NCBI RefSeq assembly: GCF_007565055.1
Contig: NC_044561.1
Coordinates: 30,397,483-30,461,482, forward strand
Length of the DNA stretch: 64,000 nucleotides
From: Rhinopithecus roxellana
Lineage: Eukaryota; Chordata; Mammalia; Primates; Cercopithecidae
Reading direction: 5' to 3'
Below are positions 35,616-47,292 of the stretch, in pieces. Every line of letters begins with the position of its first letter. The stretch's first letter is position 1. The notes under the pieces were generated by a model. It saw only the letters and a program-made list of their open reading frames with translations, was not told the DNA's origin and made no database searches. A program made the position numbers and the translations under genes.

Positions 35616-37157
35616 TTTTCAAACATCAACTCAGCTAATTGTCACAGGAATGCTGAGAAAAAGTGAAGATGCTGCCAGGTTTTTAAGTTATGAGAATTGA
35701 CATTGTTAGTTGTTTAATGATGATTTATTTATTAGTCTTTTTTGCTCACAACAATATTTGATAGCTGAGGTATATGAGAAAATGTTTACTCAAGATTGTG
35801 CATATATTTGTAAAATACTGCAAACTGTTAGAAGACAAGGGATTCTAAGTCCCTAGTAAAATTATTGTTGAAATGAATCATGGTGAACACCAGGAAATGA
35901 AGAAATAAAGCCGGGGAAGTTCTCAAAAATGATAAGAAAAAACATTTATAAAAGAAGTGAAGGTCATAATGATGGTGAAGATCTGGTTCAATGCGGGGAA
36001 GAGAATGAATGAAGTACATGATGTTGTTATAAAGCAACTTTCTGGTACAGGATATGGAATGAAAGTAGTTCAAGTGATGGTGCGAGCCAAGGTATGACAG
36101 CATGTAAAGGGCAATAAAATGAAACTGGGTGAAAGTTATTGAAATGGAGGAATTGTATGGAGTTGGACAAGTTGTAGATAGGGAGATCCATCAACATAAA
36201 CATTGATGTTGGTCACTTTGATCCCAGAAGATGCTCCAGAGAGCAACCCTGTGAGCCACCATGCAAAATAATACACTTCAAATTTGCATATCTCAGTAAA
36301 GTGTTCATGTGATTTAGAAAATGCAGACAACTGAAGTTTTTTCTATACATTTCTGTACTTCTCTAGTCTTTCTATACTTTTAAAAATAGCTCAACACTTC
36401 CGCAGGATATTTTTTAAATTTGCATATACTTAAAAAATATCAGTTGGAATAACTAGCTCTTCCCCTATGCTATCCTATGGCATGTCTAGTTCCTCAAATA
36501 AAGCATAAGATGAGTACTTCTAGAATTTCTATAGCCCAATATTTGATACTAATAATGATTGTTTTGAATTTGAATGGAGTCACATGGAAATATATAGTGA
36601 CTTCAGAAGAAAAATCTGTAGCCAGCCATGGAAGCGAATCTAAATTAGAGTAGAAATAGGATACCTACGAATGGGTCCAACTGAAGACAATTGCTGCTAT
36701 AATGATTACTTGATTCATCAACTTCCGAGTGCTGAGTGAGCCTCTCTGACTAGCAGATTCTTCTCAGGATTTGAAATCACCAACCTCTATTATCCATCTG
36801 TTATGCTTTTTAACTTTTAACAAAGGATAAAGATGATGCTATTAACCCACATAAAGACATTTCTCTTTCTGCATCTGTCTTATAGAAGTTTGGAGAGTAA
36901 AATTTGTATCTTGGCTTATAAGTTGAGATGGGTTTACTTCCATGATTATGTATAAGCCAGCTCATAACATGGGGACAAAGTTCATTTATTATAGGTATCA
37001 CTTGGGAATGCAGAAATAGGTAATCACTCAGGGTAGACTATGCTTGGATTTTTATTACTTGTCATTACATGGAATCTTGTCTCTAAAGTCCAAGTGAAAA
37101 TAACACACTGTGAGTAAGTGATGGCAATTTAATTTATGTAATGACAGACTAGGTAAT
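35616..37157. other. Unassigned sequence
   Basis: About 1.5 kb without recognisable genes or repeats. Confidence 0.4.
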
Positions 37158-37171
37158 AAAAATGAGTCTTT

Positions 37172-37707
37172 TTATAGGATTACTTGTTTTTCTTCTTGCT
37201 GATTTGTTTGAGTTCTTTGTAGATTCTGGATATCAGTCCTTTGTCAGATACATAGTTTGCAAATATTTTCTCCCATTCTGTAGGTTGCCTGTTTACTCTA
37301 TTGATGATTTATTTTGCTCTGCATATTTCTTTTAGTTTAATTAGGACCCATTTGTTTATAGTTTTTATTGCATTTGATTTTGGAGTCTTAGTCATGAATT
37401 ATTTGTCCATGCCGACGTCCAGAAGAATTTTTCCACTGTTATCTTCAGAAATTTTCGGTTTCAGGCCTTCAGTTTAAATCCTGAGTTGATTTTTATAAAA
37501 GGTGAATGATGGGGATCCAGTTTCATTCTTCTGCATGTGGCCTGCCAGTTTTCCCAGTACCATTTATTGAATAGAGTGTCCTTTCCCAATTTATGTTTTT
37601 GTTTGCTTTGTTGAAGAACAGTTGGCTGTAAGTATGTGGCTTTATTTCTAGGTTCTCTACTCTGTTCCATTTGTCTGTTTCATGTATCAGTACCATGCTG
37701 TTTTGGT
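37172..37707 (-). repeat. L1 ORF2 segment, inverted 5' part of a twin-primed L1
   Basis: Reverse-strand ORF2 text ends at 'cagtaccatgctgttttgg' (37689-37706). At the next base plus-strand ORF2 begins, exactly where the inverted part would continue in a normal L1. A flanking duplication 'aaaaatgagtcttt' (37158-37171) pairs with 'agaaatgagccttt' (40004-40017). Confidence 0.9.
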
Positions 37708-38441
37708 GGGCAAAGGACATAAATAGACAATTCTCAAAAGAAGACATACAAATGGCCAACAAACGTATGAAAAAAAAATGCTCAGCATCACTAATCATCA
37801 AGGAAATGCAAATTGAAACCACAATAAAGTACTACCTTACTCCCACAAGAATGGCCATAATTAAAAAGTTGAAGAACAATAGATGTTGGCATGGACGTGA
37901 TGAGAAGGGAGCACTTTCATGCTAATGTGAATGTAAATTAGCGTAACCTCTGTGAAAAACAGTACGGAGATTATTTAAAGAACTAAAAGTAGATCTACCA
38001 TTTGATCTAGCAATCCCACTATTGGGTGTCTACTTAAATGAAAAGAAAGCCATTATAGGAAAAAGACACAAGAACACACGTTTATAGCAGCACAATTCAC
38101 AATTTCAACCTAACTGTCCATTGACCAATAAGTAGATAAAGAAAATGTGGTATATATACACCATGAAATACTAGCTAGCCATAAAAGGAAACAAATAACA
38201 TATTTTGCAGCAACTTGGATGAAGCTGGAGGCCATCATTCTAAGTGAAATAACTCAGGAATGGAAAACCAAACACCGTAAGTTCTCATTTATACATGACA
38301 GCTAAGATATGAGGACTCAAAGATATACAGAGGGATATAGTGGACTTTGGGAGCTCAACAAGGAGAGGAATAAAACACTACATATTGGCTACAGTGTGCA
38401 TTGCTCAGGTGATAGGTGCACTAGAATCTCAGAATACACCA
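37708..38441 (+). repeat. L1 direct segment (ORF2 C-terminus and 3' UTR)
   Basis: It starts 'gggcaaaggacataaatagac' and runs through 'aagaagacatacaaatggcc' and 'tgatctagcaatcccactattgg' to 'tcaggtgataggtgcactag', where a THE1 element interrupts it. The final L1 bases resume at 39936. Confidence 0.93.
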
Positions 38442-38802
38442 TGTTATGGTTTGGCTCTGTGTCCCCACCCAAAACTCATCTCAAATTGTAATCCCTATTG
38501 TCAAGGAGGGACCTGGTAGGAGGTGATTGGATCACGAGGGCAGTTTTCCCTCTTGCTGTTCTCCTGATAGTGAGCGAGTTCTCACAAGATCTGATAGTTT
38601 TAAAAATGGCACTTTCCTCAGCATGCTCTTTCTCTCCTGCCACCATGTAAGACATATCTTTTTCTACTTCCATCATCCTTGTAAGTTTCCTGAGGCTTAA
38701 ACATCGGCCATGTAAAACTGTGAGTTAGTTAAACCTCTTTTCTTTATAAATTACCAAGTCTCAGGTAGTATGTTTATAGCAGTGTGAGAACCAACTAATA
38801 CA
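38442..38802 (+). repeat. THE1 5' LTR
   Basis: 361-bp LTR starting 'tgttatggtttggctctgtgtc' and ending 'gagaaccaactaataca'. Paired with a second LTR at 39570-39935 in the same orientation. Confidence 0.93.
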
Positions 38803-39569
38803 GAAAATTAATATCAAGAATTGGATACCGCTATAAAGATAACCTAAAAATGTGGAAGGGACTTTGGAACAGGCAGAGGTTGGAACAGTTTGGAGGGCTC
38901 AGAAGAAGATAAGATGATGTAGGAAAGTTTGGAACTTCCTAGAGACTTGTTAAATGGCTTTGACCAAAATGCTGATAGTGACATAGACAATGAAGTCCAG
39001 ATTGAGGTGGTCTCAGATGGAGATGAGGAACTTATTGGGAACTGGAGTAAGAGTCACTCATGCTATGCTTTAGCAAAGAGACTGGTGACATTTTGCCCCT
39101 AAAATACTGTGGAACTTTGAACTTAAGAGACATGATTTAGGGTATCTGGCAGAAAAAACTTCTAAGCAGCAAAGCATTCAAGAGGTGACCTGTCTTATTC
39201 TGAAAGCATTCAGTAATATGCATTCACAAAGAGATGATTTAAAATTAGAGCTTATGTTTAAAAGGGAAGCTGAGCATGAAGGTTTCAAAAATTGCAGCCT
39301 GACGTGGTGGTGGAAACAAAAATTCCATTTTCTGGAGAGGCAATTGAAGAGGGCTGCAGACATTTGCATAAATAAAGAGGAACCAAATGTTAATAGCCAA
39401 GAGAATGGAGAAAATGTCTTCATTTCAGGTCAGAGGTCTTTTTTGTGACAGTCCCTCTCATCACAGACCCAAAGGAGGGGACTGTTAAGAATACATGATT
39501 GGTTTTGAATTGTGAAAAGACATGAGATTTGAATTGTGAAAAGACATGAGAAGGGCCCAGGGGGTGGAA
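38803..39569 (+). mobile_element. THE1 internal region, shortened
   Basis: About 770 bp of MaLR internal sequence: 'tataaagataacctaaaaatgtggaagggactttggaac', 'gaacagtttggagggctcagaagaag' and 'catttgcataaataaagaggaac'. It is shorter than the roughly 1.6 kb I recall for THE1 internals, so it is internally deleted. It encodes no intact protein. A tandem 21-bp duplication ('tgaattgtgaaaagacatgaga' type) lies at about 39508-39551. Confidence 0.85.
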
Positions 39570-39935
39570 TTATACGGTTTGTCTCTGTGTCCACACCCAA
39601 ATCTCATCCTGAATTGTAATTCCCACATGTCAAGGGAGGGACTTGATGGAGGGTGAGTGGATCATGGGGACAGATTTCCCCTTTGCTGTTCTCGTGATAC
39701 TGAATGAGTTCTGAGGAGATATGGTTGTTTGATAAATGGTGCTTCTGCTTTCTCGCTCTGTCTCTCCTGCCGCCTTGTGAAAAAGGTACCTGCTTCCCCT
39801 TCACCTTCTGCCATGATTGTTAGCTTCCAGAGGCCTTGCCAGCCATATGGAACTGTGCGTCAATGAAGGCTCTTTTGTTTATAAACTATCCAGTCTCAGG
39901 TAGTATCTTTATAGCAATGTGAAAACAGACTAACA
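39570..39935 (+). repeat. THE1 3' LTR
   Basis: 366-bp LTR starting with a mutated 'ttatacggtttgtctctgtgtcc' and ending 'gtgaaaacagactaaca'. It differs visibly from the 5' LTR, so the element is old. Confidence 0.92.
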
Positions 39936-40003
39936 CCCACTACTTTAGAATTTATCCATGTGACTAAAAACCACTTGTACCCCAAAAGCTACTGAAATAA
40001 CAA
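39936..40003 (+). repeat. L1 3' terminus, displaced by THE1
   Basis: 'gaatttatccatgtgactaaaaaccacttgtaccccaaaagctactgaaata' is the end of an L1 3' UTR. It completes the L1 interrupted at 38441 and is followed by the target-site duplication. Confidence 0.9.
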
Positions 40004-40017
40004 AGAAATGAGCCTTT

Positions 40018-41285
40018 GGCCTTCTGTATCTAATAGAATGGAAACACTACAACTTACTTTCAGGGAGAAAAAAAAGCATTTTGAATCCAGAAATATGCAA
40101 TGTATGTGGAAGATTTGAAGACAGTAGCTTTTGGACCTTCTGTAGCCCTTTGGTTTTCATGAGAAGGCATAATGAACAGTCACTCTAAATCAATATTTCT
40201 GCTTTCTAAACTAAGATGTTTACAGCTTTCTATGACACAATAATGTGCCTTGTTACAGATTCCTTGCATGTGAACTGATGGACGTAGGGACTTGTTGACA
40301 AAGGAAGATCTTAGCAGTGGAAAGAAATGTGTTAAAATAAACTCACTTGGATATACAGGAACAAAGTGGTATAAATGGAAGAATAATGAAAATGTCAATT
40401 ACTTGAAATGGGTGAAGATTTTTAACACAGAAATAGAGGCAGGTTGAAGTATACTTTTCTCAGTTTAGTTTGTGAGAATGGTAAAGGAGAAATTAACAAG
40501 CCTGTGTTAATACAATGTCAAATCATTCCATCAATCAGTTTACTGTTTCACTCAATGAAATGAATCTTTCATTTAAAATAATTGATTTTAACAGCAAAAT
40601 CAGAGAAGATTTGATTGAATATTTTACTTTGTAAATATCATATAGTCACATGTTTTAGAAATTGGCAAGACAGAGTAATGTCATACAAGGAGAGAATTAA
40701 CATAGTGAAAATCACCAATGACATTAAGTAAATAACAAAGCCATCTGTCCTAGAGGAAAAGAAAAATGATGAGTTCCAAGATCGTTGTCTATTAAGAAAC
40801 TCTGAAAAGTTATGTACAGTTTAACACATTAATTATAGCTAATGTCAAGCAATGCAACAGGAAAAACTAATTAAACCAAATATTTTGCTCATTTTCGAAA
40901 GAAATGTCAGTGTAGTTTAGTCTATTATTCACTTAGAATGTGCAGAAGAGATAGAGACTACAGTCTTAGCTGGGACAAAATCATCAAAGATAATAATGTC
41001 CATGTACTGCTTTTGCCCTATCAAGAGTAAATTTTCCCCCAAAACCCCTAGGTCTGAAACAGGCAAATACAGATAGAAAATGGGAGGACCGAAATGCCAT
41101 ACCTCTCATGTATAGGATGAGAAAGGAAAATTCAAGACGAGAATTATATACTCAGTAAATAACGGGCTGCTAATATACAGCTTTCTGGGCAAACAATAAT
41201 AATAATAGGTCACTTTAATGACTAACTCTCTTATTTTAAAGAAAAAATCACCCAATTTATGGTTTTATGATGCAATTTAACTTAT
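40018..41285. other. Unassigned sequence
   Basis: About 1.3 kb with no nameable repeat or gene. Confidence 0.4.
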
Positions 41286-41289
41286 ACAC

Positions 41290-41420
41290 TCTACAACACT
41301 GCTTTTCTAATTTTAATGTACAGATGAGGTCTGAGCTAGGGTCTGACACGAGATTCTGTGTTTCGAAGAAGCTCTCAGGTGACACCATTGCTATTGGTCT
41401 CTGACACTTTAAGTGCGAAG
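41290..41420 (+). repeat. Possible MER5-like hAT MITE
   Basis: 'gagattctgtgtttcgaagaagctctcaggtgacaccattgc' resembles the MER5A 3' half ('atctgtgttttaacaagctctccaggtgattctgatgc'). Confidence 0.4.
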
Positions 41421-41774
41421 CTCTTATGTAAACTAAGATGGAACTTTAGACTTATAAGGTACCTTAAGTGATATAAATATAATGTCTCATTTCACAGGTG
41501 AATAAGAACAATCTCAGACCCATATGATCAATATGATGACATAATGCTCACAATTTTTTATTCACTGACTTGATATTAAAACTGAAAACCTAGACTCCTA
41601 GTCAAGTGTTTTGTTTTTTGGTTTTGTTTTTTGTTTTGTTTTGTGTTGTTTTTCCTGCAGACACTGAGTGGAAACCACATAGAAACATAATCCTAAAAAC
41701 CATGTGTTAGTGACCCATGTGGGAAAACTTTTAATTTAAGATATGATGATGCCAATTTTAAAACTAAACTCGAA
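41421..41774. other. Unassigned sequence with a G/T-rich tract
   Basis: 41610-41655 is a low-complexity run of 'ttttg' units. Nothing else recognised. Confidence 0.45.
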
Positions 41775-42095
41775 GCATCATTTTGATACAGACAAGAGGC
41801 AGGGAAATACTGGGTAGAGGAGGGCGGCATCCCTGGTGAGGGCTCCACCCTTAAGCCTGGACCCGAGGTCCTAAATGAGAACAGTTATCCCTGTTTTCCC
41901 GCCTACATGTTACTTTTTTTGGCTCATCCTGCCCTCCTATCCTGTGCCCATATAAACCCCAGACCTCACCTGGCAAAGAGACAAGCAGCTGAATGTCGAG
42001 AAGAGAAGAAGCAACTGAGCATCGGAGACTACAGGTAGATGCGGCTTAACTTCAGATGACACGACTTGGGGTAGAAGCCCAGCGCAGATGGCCAG
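41775..42095 (+). repeat. Partial ERV1-type LTR with TATA-like box, truncated by an Alu
   Basis: LTR-like U3/R sequence with 'gaacagttatccctgttttccc', 'ctcctatcctgtgcccatataaaccccagacctcacc' (TATA-like box at about 41950) and 'cagctgaatgtcgagaagag'. It stops where the Alu begins and I see no continuation after it. Exact family not named. Confidence 0.55.
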
Positions 42096-42097
42096 GC

Positions 42098-42270
42098 AGC
42101 TGGGCATAGTTGTGTGTGCCCATAGTCCCAGCTACTCGGGAGGCCGAGGCCAGAGAATTGCTTGAACCCAGGAGGCGGAGGTTGCAGTGAGCCAAGATCG
42201 TGCCACTGCACTCCAGCCTGGGCAACAGAGACTCTGTTTCAAAAAAAAAACAAAGAAAAAAATTTAGGAT
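42098..42270 (+). repeat. 5'-truncated Alu
   Basis: It begins in the left-arm/right-arm overlap text ('gctgggcatagttgtgtgtgcc'), continues through 'gtcccagctactcgggagg' and 'gccactgcactccagcctggg', and ends in an A-rich tail. Confidence 0.92.
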
Positions 42271-42619
42271 TCCATAGAGAAAAGCAACTGAGAGTGTGGA
42301 TGGAAAGGTGCCATGCTTCAGCGCTGCATGCCATTCTCCTTCTCATTGTTCTACATGTGGACAGCTTGGCAGTGGAGGACAGTTGCAACCTGAGACATTC
42401 ACAAGGTGAATTCACAAGGGGTGAGGACAGGTGATGAAGAACTTTGCCATGCTACCTTACACCTGCCATGTGATGTGTCTTGGTGAATGTGCGTGCTCTT
42501 CAGAAGGTTATGCGTTTTGGATTTGTTGTGTTTATTGTCACATAGGAGGAAGCTTATTCAAGCAGGTTGAGTTGGTAGATAATATCTGCATCTACATCCA
42601 TACCAATTTTTAGTGTATT
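42271..42619. other. Unassigned sequence
   Basis: Includes a small direct repeat 'attcacaaggtga/attcacaaggggtga' (about 42397-42424). No gene or nameable repeat. Confidence 0.4.
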
Positions 42620-42920
42620 GTCCTAACAATTACTGAGAAGAGAGGGCTAAAATCTCTAACTTTATTTGTGGATCTGTTTATATCAAAAGTATTTCTGTTA
42701 GTTGTTGCTTCATTTATGTTGATACTCTGTTAAAAGATACCGACATATTTAGGACAGTCGTGTCTTCTTGATGAACTGACTATTTTAGCATTATAAAATG
42801 CCTCTTATTTCTGGTAATACTTTGTCTTTAAGTTCACTTTGCTGGATATTAATAGAATCATTTCAGCTTTTTCATTAGTGTTTTCGTGGTATAGCTTTGC
42901 ATTTAATAAAAATTCTAGCC
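42620..42920 (-). repeat. Old L1 fragment, minus strand
   Basis: 'cttgatgaactgactattttagcattataaaatgcctcttatttctggtaatactttgtctttaag' followed by 'gctggatattaatagaatcatttcagc' matches minus-strand text of old L1 elements. Confidence 0.65.
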
Positions 42921-44786
42921 AATGTGTGTTTTTATAGTTAAATCATGATATTCATTGGCCTCAAACATAATTCTCATTTGAAGATAAAGAGCAAATTCCA
43001 TCTACACCTTTAGTCTTCTTCAATTCGTTCAACCAAACTAAGTTGTTTGTAGACTGCCTTTTCAGAGAATGTGGTTTGTTATTCTCAAGTCAGTTCCTGT
43101 CAGGGTATTTTTTTTATATAGTAGTTCAGTTAGTGTCAATGACAAATTGCTCATTGCCTCAGAGTTATATGGTGAGTACCTGTTTGTATATGGGTTCTCT
43201 CTTTTCCTTACTTTAAGCAGCCTGAGCTGACTTTTTTTTCCTGTGTAGTTTGATCTAGCACCTGGTTCAGTAAGTGTCCAGAAAATATATGCTGGGTAAA
43301 TGTGTTGCCTCTCTGTCATTGACAGTGGTAGAATAGTTATTTTAATTAATTTGAAATATTTGTAAATGTAAGTGAATTCCAGAATTTTAGAAAAAAAAAA
43401 AATCCAAGGCCTTATCAAAAGGTTATCTAATTCCATCTATTGTTTCTCCTTCTGATTTTCCATGTTTATCTTCTAATTCTTTTTTCTGCACCACCAAACT
43501 GATTCATTTCCCTTCCTCTTGAGTTAGCCTCTCCCTCCCTGTGTTTTACTCAGTGACTCATATAAGAATTAAATCCCTCCACAAAATGCCAAACCCTCCC
43601 ATAATTCCTTCTCCCTCAGATCTGTGTTTAGCTTCCTCCACCTTTGTTGATACTCTCAACATAAATTATTACTCAGTTAGACCTGCGCTGGCCGGTCTTG
43701 CCCTGCTCCTCAGCCTCAAGAGGGCCTTCTGTTCTCTGAGCAGGTCTACAACCTGACATTGCAGAAAAAGGTTCTATTTAATTTTTGTTGTGTAATATAT
43801 AGAGACAAACCCTGCAGCCTTGGTAAGTAGACATTAAAACTCTGTTCTTGTAAAATGAAGAGACAGATAAGGCTAGCTCATGTGGTTTGAGCCCTGTCCT
43901 AAGTATCAATTCATAGTGACCAAATGAGCTTCATTCTATACTAAGGCTAACCTTGCCCAAGAATCACATTGCTTCAGGTTCAAATTTTGCTGGAGTTATT
44001 CCAAGAAAATGATTTAACCCCTCTGTCACTCATCTGGCTCATTAAAAAAAGGAGAATGCACATATCAATTTTAAAACTATGTATTTAGGCTTAAATGTAG
44101 TAATTGCGTAAAGTGCTTGCAAGTGTCGCTGTAGTGGTAAAGAGAATAGAAGCAATAGTTGCATTAATAACAGACACTATTTTTCTAGTATTTCAGTTTT
44201 GCATACTAATCTCTGTGCAAATTACAGAAGCAGGCATGTCCAGGAGGGTCTAAAGGGTGAGCCATTTGGGTCTCCCAGGTGGTAGTCAGGAGGGTGGGCC
44301 GCAAAGGAGTGAAATCACTTCAAGGAAGGGATAGTGAAGCCTCATGATCTCTGGCTGAAGAAGAGGGTTTTCCTACCAGGAGAGCAAGAACCAGTAGTTC
44401 GCTATCGGAGACCGTCATCTCCTTATGTCCCCCTGTAGTCATGCCAGTTCTTTAGGCAGAGAGATTTATTAGAAAGGAACACAGGAAAACAGAAGGCCAT
44501 CCGACAAAATATGTCTGCAGATATAGGCAGCTTTGGCAACTCTACACAAAAATGGGACTGAAGATAAAGCTGGCTCACATGGAAGCTTCGTGGGAGGTGC
44601 ATTGGAACCTTAGCAGATAAGAAAGGACCCAACGCACAACACTTAGAAAAGCAGATAGGAGCAAACAATATGAATCTCAGTAGCCTGGTCAGTGAGTCAA
44701 CCCTTGCTAGTCCCCAGCAGAAACTAGAAACCCTTCTGTGGTCCTCCGTTTATGGCACACAGGGGACATTTCTTAAAAAAAAAACA
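42921..44786. other. Unassigned sequence
   Basis: About 1.9 kb without a named repeat or supported gene. Open frames at 43062-43436 and 44423-44668 (minus) carry no domain. Confidence 0.4.
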
Positions 44787-45091
44787 GGCTGGGCGCGGTG
44801 GCTCACGCCTGTGATCCCAGCACTTTTGGAGGCTGAGGCGGGCAGATCACAAGGTCAGGAGATCGAGACCATCCTGGCTAACATGGTGAAACCCCATCTC
44901 TACTAAAAATACAAAAAATTAGCCGGGCATGGTGGTGGGGGCCTGTAGTCCCAGCTACTTGGGAGGCTGAGGCAGGAGAATGGCGGGAACCCAGGAGGTG
45001 GAGCTTACAGTGAGTCGAGATGGCGCCACTGCACTCCAGCCTGGGTGACAGATCAAGACTCCTTCTCAAAAAAAAAAAAAAAAAAAAAAAA
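44787..45091 (+). repeat. Alu (AluY/AluS-like)
   Basis: Low-divergence full-length Alu from 'ggctgggcgcggtggctcacg' to a pure A-run of about 23 bases (45069-45091). It lacks the monkey-specific 'aactagcc' and 'atccggcc' bases, so it is older than the copy at 34043. Confidence 0.95.
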
Positions 45092-46135
45092 TAGATTTAA
45101 CACCTACACTGCAAACCATTAAAGCAGAACCTCTTGTGATGGTGCTTTCTAGTGTATTTTATTTGGTTTTGTTTGTTTTTATTTCTGTTTTTTCTTTTTA
45201 GTTTTTTTCTCATTATTTCCTGTGTATTTTAAACCATCAGTGGGAGGAAAAGAGGCCATAATGTTTGAAGTAAAGTGGTAGGAAAAAGGACCATTGTATT
45301 CAGCTCACTTAGGAAATCCATATGTCAGCTTAAACAGATTTGAGATGCTCTCCCATTCCTGAAATGATGCAACAAAATAAATAGTAATGGCTTATGTACT
45401 TGTGTACTGAAGGAGTAACTTCAGCATGAAGTGACTTGAAGAAACATAGGTTGCAGGCAATGTCTGGTAATTGTCCACTGCCAACTAATTTAAAAATATA
45501 AATAGTAATGATAAATTTACATAGAAATTTTTTTAAAGGGAAAGCAAATATTATGCATTTATTATTTCTAAATGTATTGAAGTGTGTTCCCTAGGAAAAT
45601 GGGCCAAAGTATATCATTTAAATTGAATCTTGAGCTTGAAAATATCAAAAACTTTTATTTTTAAAGTCTTGCTAATAGAAAAATTTGAGTTTAGTCTGAT
45701 TTCAAGGAAACACTATCGAACATTACATTATACAAATTTGCTTTATAAGGCCTTGTCTTTTTTGATTTACATCTATTGACATGATTAAATTAAGCATTTC
45801 TCAGAGTGTATTCCAATAAACAGAGTCTGAAGACATAGTATTTTTAAATGGTTCTAAGGTAAAATAAGTTTCAGAAATTCATAGTGTATTCATCTCTTTT
45901 TATTTGATGATTCAACATACCAATTAGCATATTAAATTCCCAAATAATTACTGCATAAAAAGCACTAGGTTTAACTCAAAATATCCAGAACTCAATTGCA
46001 GAACTCAGTTATTTGAAGTAATATCTTTTAAAGACCTGAAAAACTCAAGTATAAAGAAATCTGATGTCAGTGTGTTTGTTGCAAACTTCCAAGCTCTAAT
46101 CAGTTGTGTTTTATGTTTTCTTTTCTTTTTCTTTT
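45092..46135. other. Unassigned AT-rich sequence
   Basis: Nothing recognisable. Confidence 0.4.
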
Positions 46136-46140
46136 CTATT

Positions 46141-46430
46141 TCTTTTTTTTGAGATGGAGTCTGGCTCTGTCACCCAGGCTGGAGTGCAGTGGCACCATCT
46201 CGGCTCACTGCAAGCTCCACCTCCTGGATTCAAGAGATTCTCCTACCTCAGCCTCCTGAGTAGCTGGGATTACAGGTGCCCCCAACCACACCCAGCTAAT
46301 TTTAGTAATTTTAATAGAGACGGAGTTTCATTGTGTTGGTGAGGCTGGTCTCGAACTCCTGATCTCATGATCTGCCTGCCTCAGCCTCCCAAAGTCCTGG
46401 GATTACAAGCATAAGCCACCGAGCCTGGCC
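46141..46430 (-). repeat. Alu, minus strand
   Basis: Reverse-oriented Alu from 'ttttttttgagatggagtctgg' to 'gccaccgagcctggcc'. Imperfect flanking 'tgttttatgttttctt' and 'tgttttattttctta' are likely target duplications. Confidence 0.94.
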
Positions 46431-46905
46431 TGTTTTATTTTCTTAATTTTCAATGAGGAAAATTTTAAGTATCATCTCACAGAATTATAAGGGCTAGTAA
46501 TAGATAAAAATGTGGGCATCACACATTACTTGGTGCACAGTTATTATTCAATAATTAGTGGTTCACTTAAATTAGTACAACTAATAATAGTATGCAACTA
46601 TTATAGTTGGCTATTGATACTAAAAGGATAGAACTTTAGAATAATTGCATTCAAACTTTTTTCACTTTTATTCACAGTTTAAAATGTATACTTATATGTA
46701 TATATTATACCTATATATATTATATTGCAAATAGAACCTACATATATATACAGTCCAACTAAAAGTTTCAAAAAACACACTAATATTTCTCCTTGCAATG
46801 TAGTCTATATTTTATTCTATAATATTCCAGTCCACACCTGAATTTTAAATCTGTGTCCCAACAAACTGATTTTTTGAGAGCTAATAATTTGAAAACTTCA
46901 ACTTT
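46431..46905. other. Unassigned sequence with AT dinucleotide tracts
   Basis: 46680-46752 holds short interrupted 'tatata' runs. No gene or nameable repeat. Confidence 0.45.
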
Positions 46906-46920
46906 AAAAGAGTTTAATAT

Positions 46921-47277
46921 TGGACATAGAGGGTAGAAGAATGGTAACCAGAGGCTGAAAAGGGTAGTGGGAGGCTGGAGGGAAGGTAGGGATGATAAAT
47001 GGGTACAAAAAAATAGGAGAAATGAATAAGTCCTTTTGTATGATAGCACGATAGGGTGACTATAGTTAATATTAACTTAATTGTACATTTTAAAATAACT
47101 TAGAGTGTAATTGAATTGTTTGTAACTGAAAGCATAAATGCTTGAGGGGATGGATACCCCATTCTCCATGATGTGCCTATCTCAGATTGCATGCCTGTAT
47201 CAAAACATATCACATACCCCATAAATATATATACCTACTATGTACCCACAAAAATTAAAAATAAAAAACAAACATTA
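46921..47277 (+). repeat. L1 3' UTR copy with perfect target-site duplication
   Basis: About 360 bp of L1 3' end: 'ggtaaccagaggctgaaaagg', 'ggtgactatagttaatattaac', 'gatggataccccattctcc', 'atcacataccccataaatat' and 'tatgtacccacaaaaatt'. Duplications 'aaaagagtttaatat' lie at 46906-46920 and 47278-47292. Confidence 0.93.
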
Positions 47278-47292
47278 AAAAGAGTTTAATAT

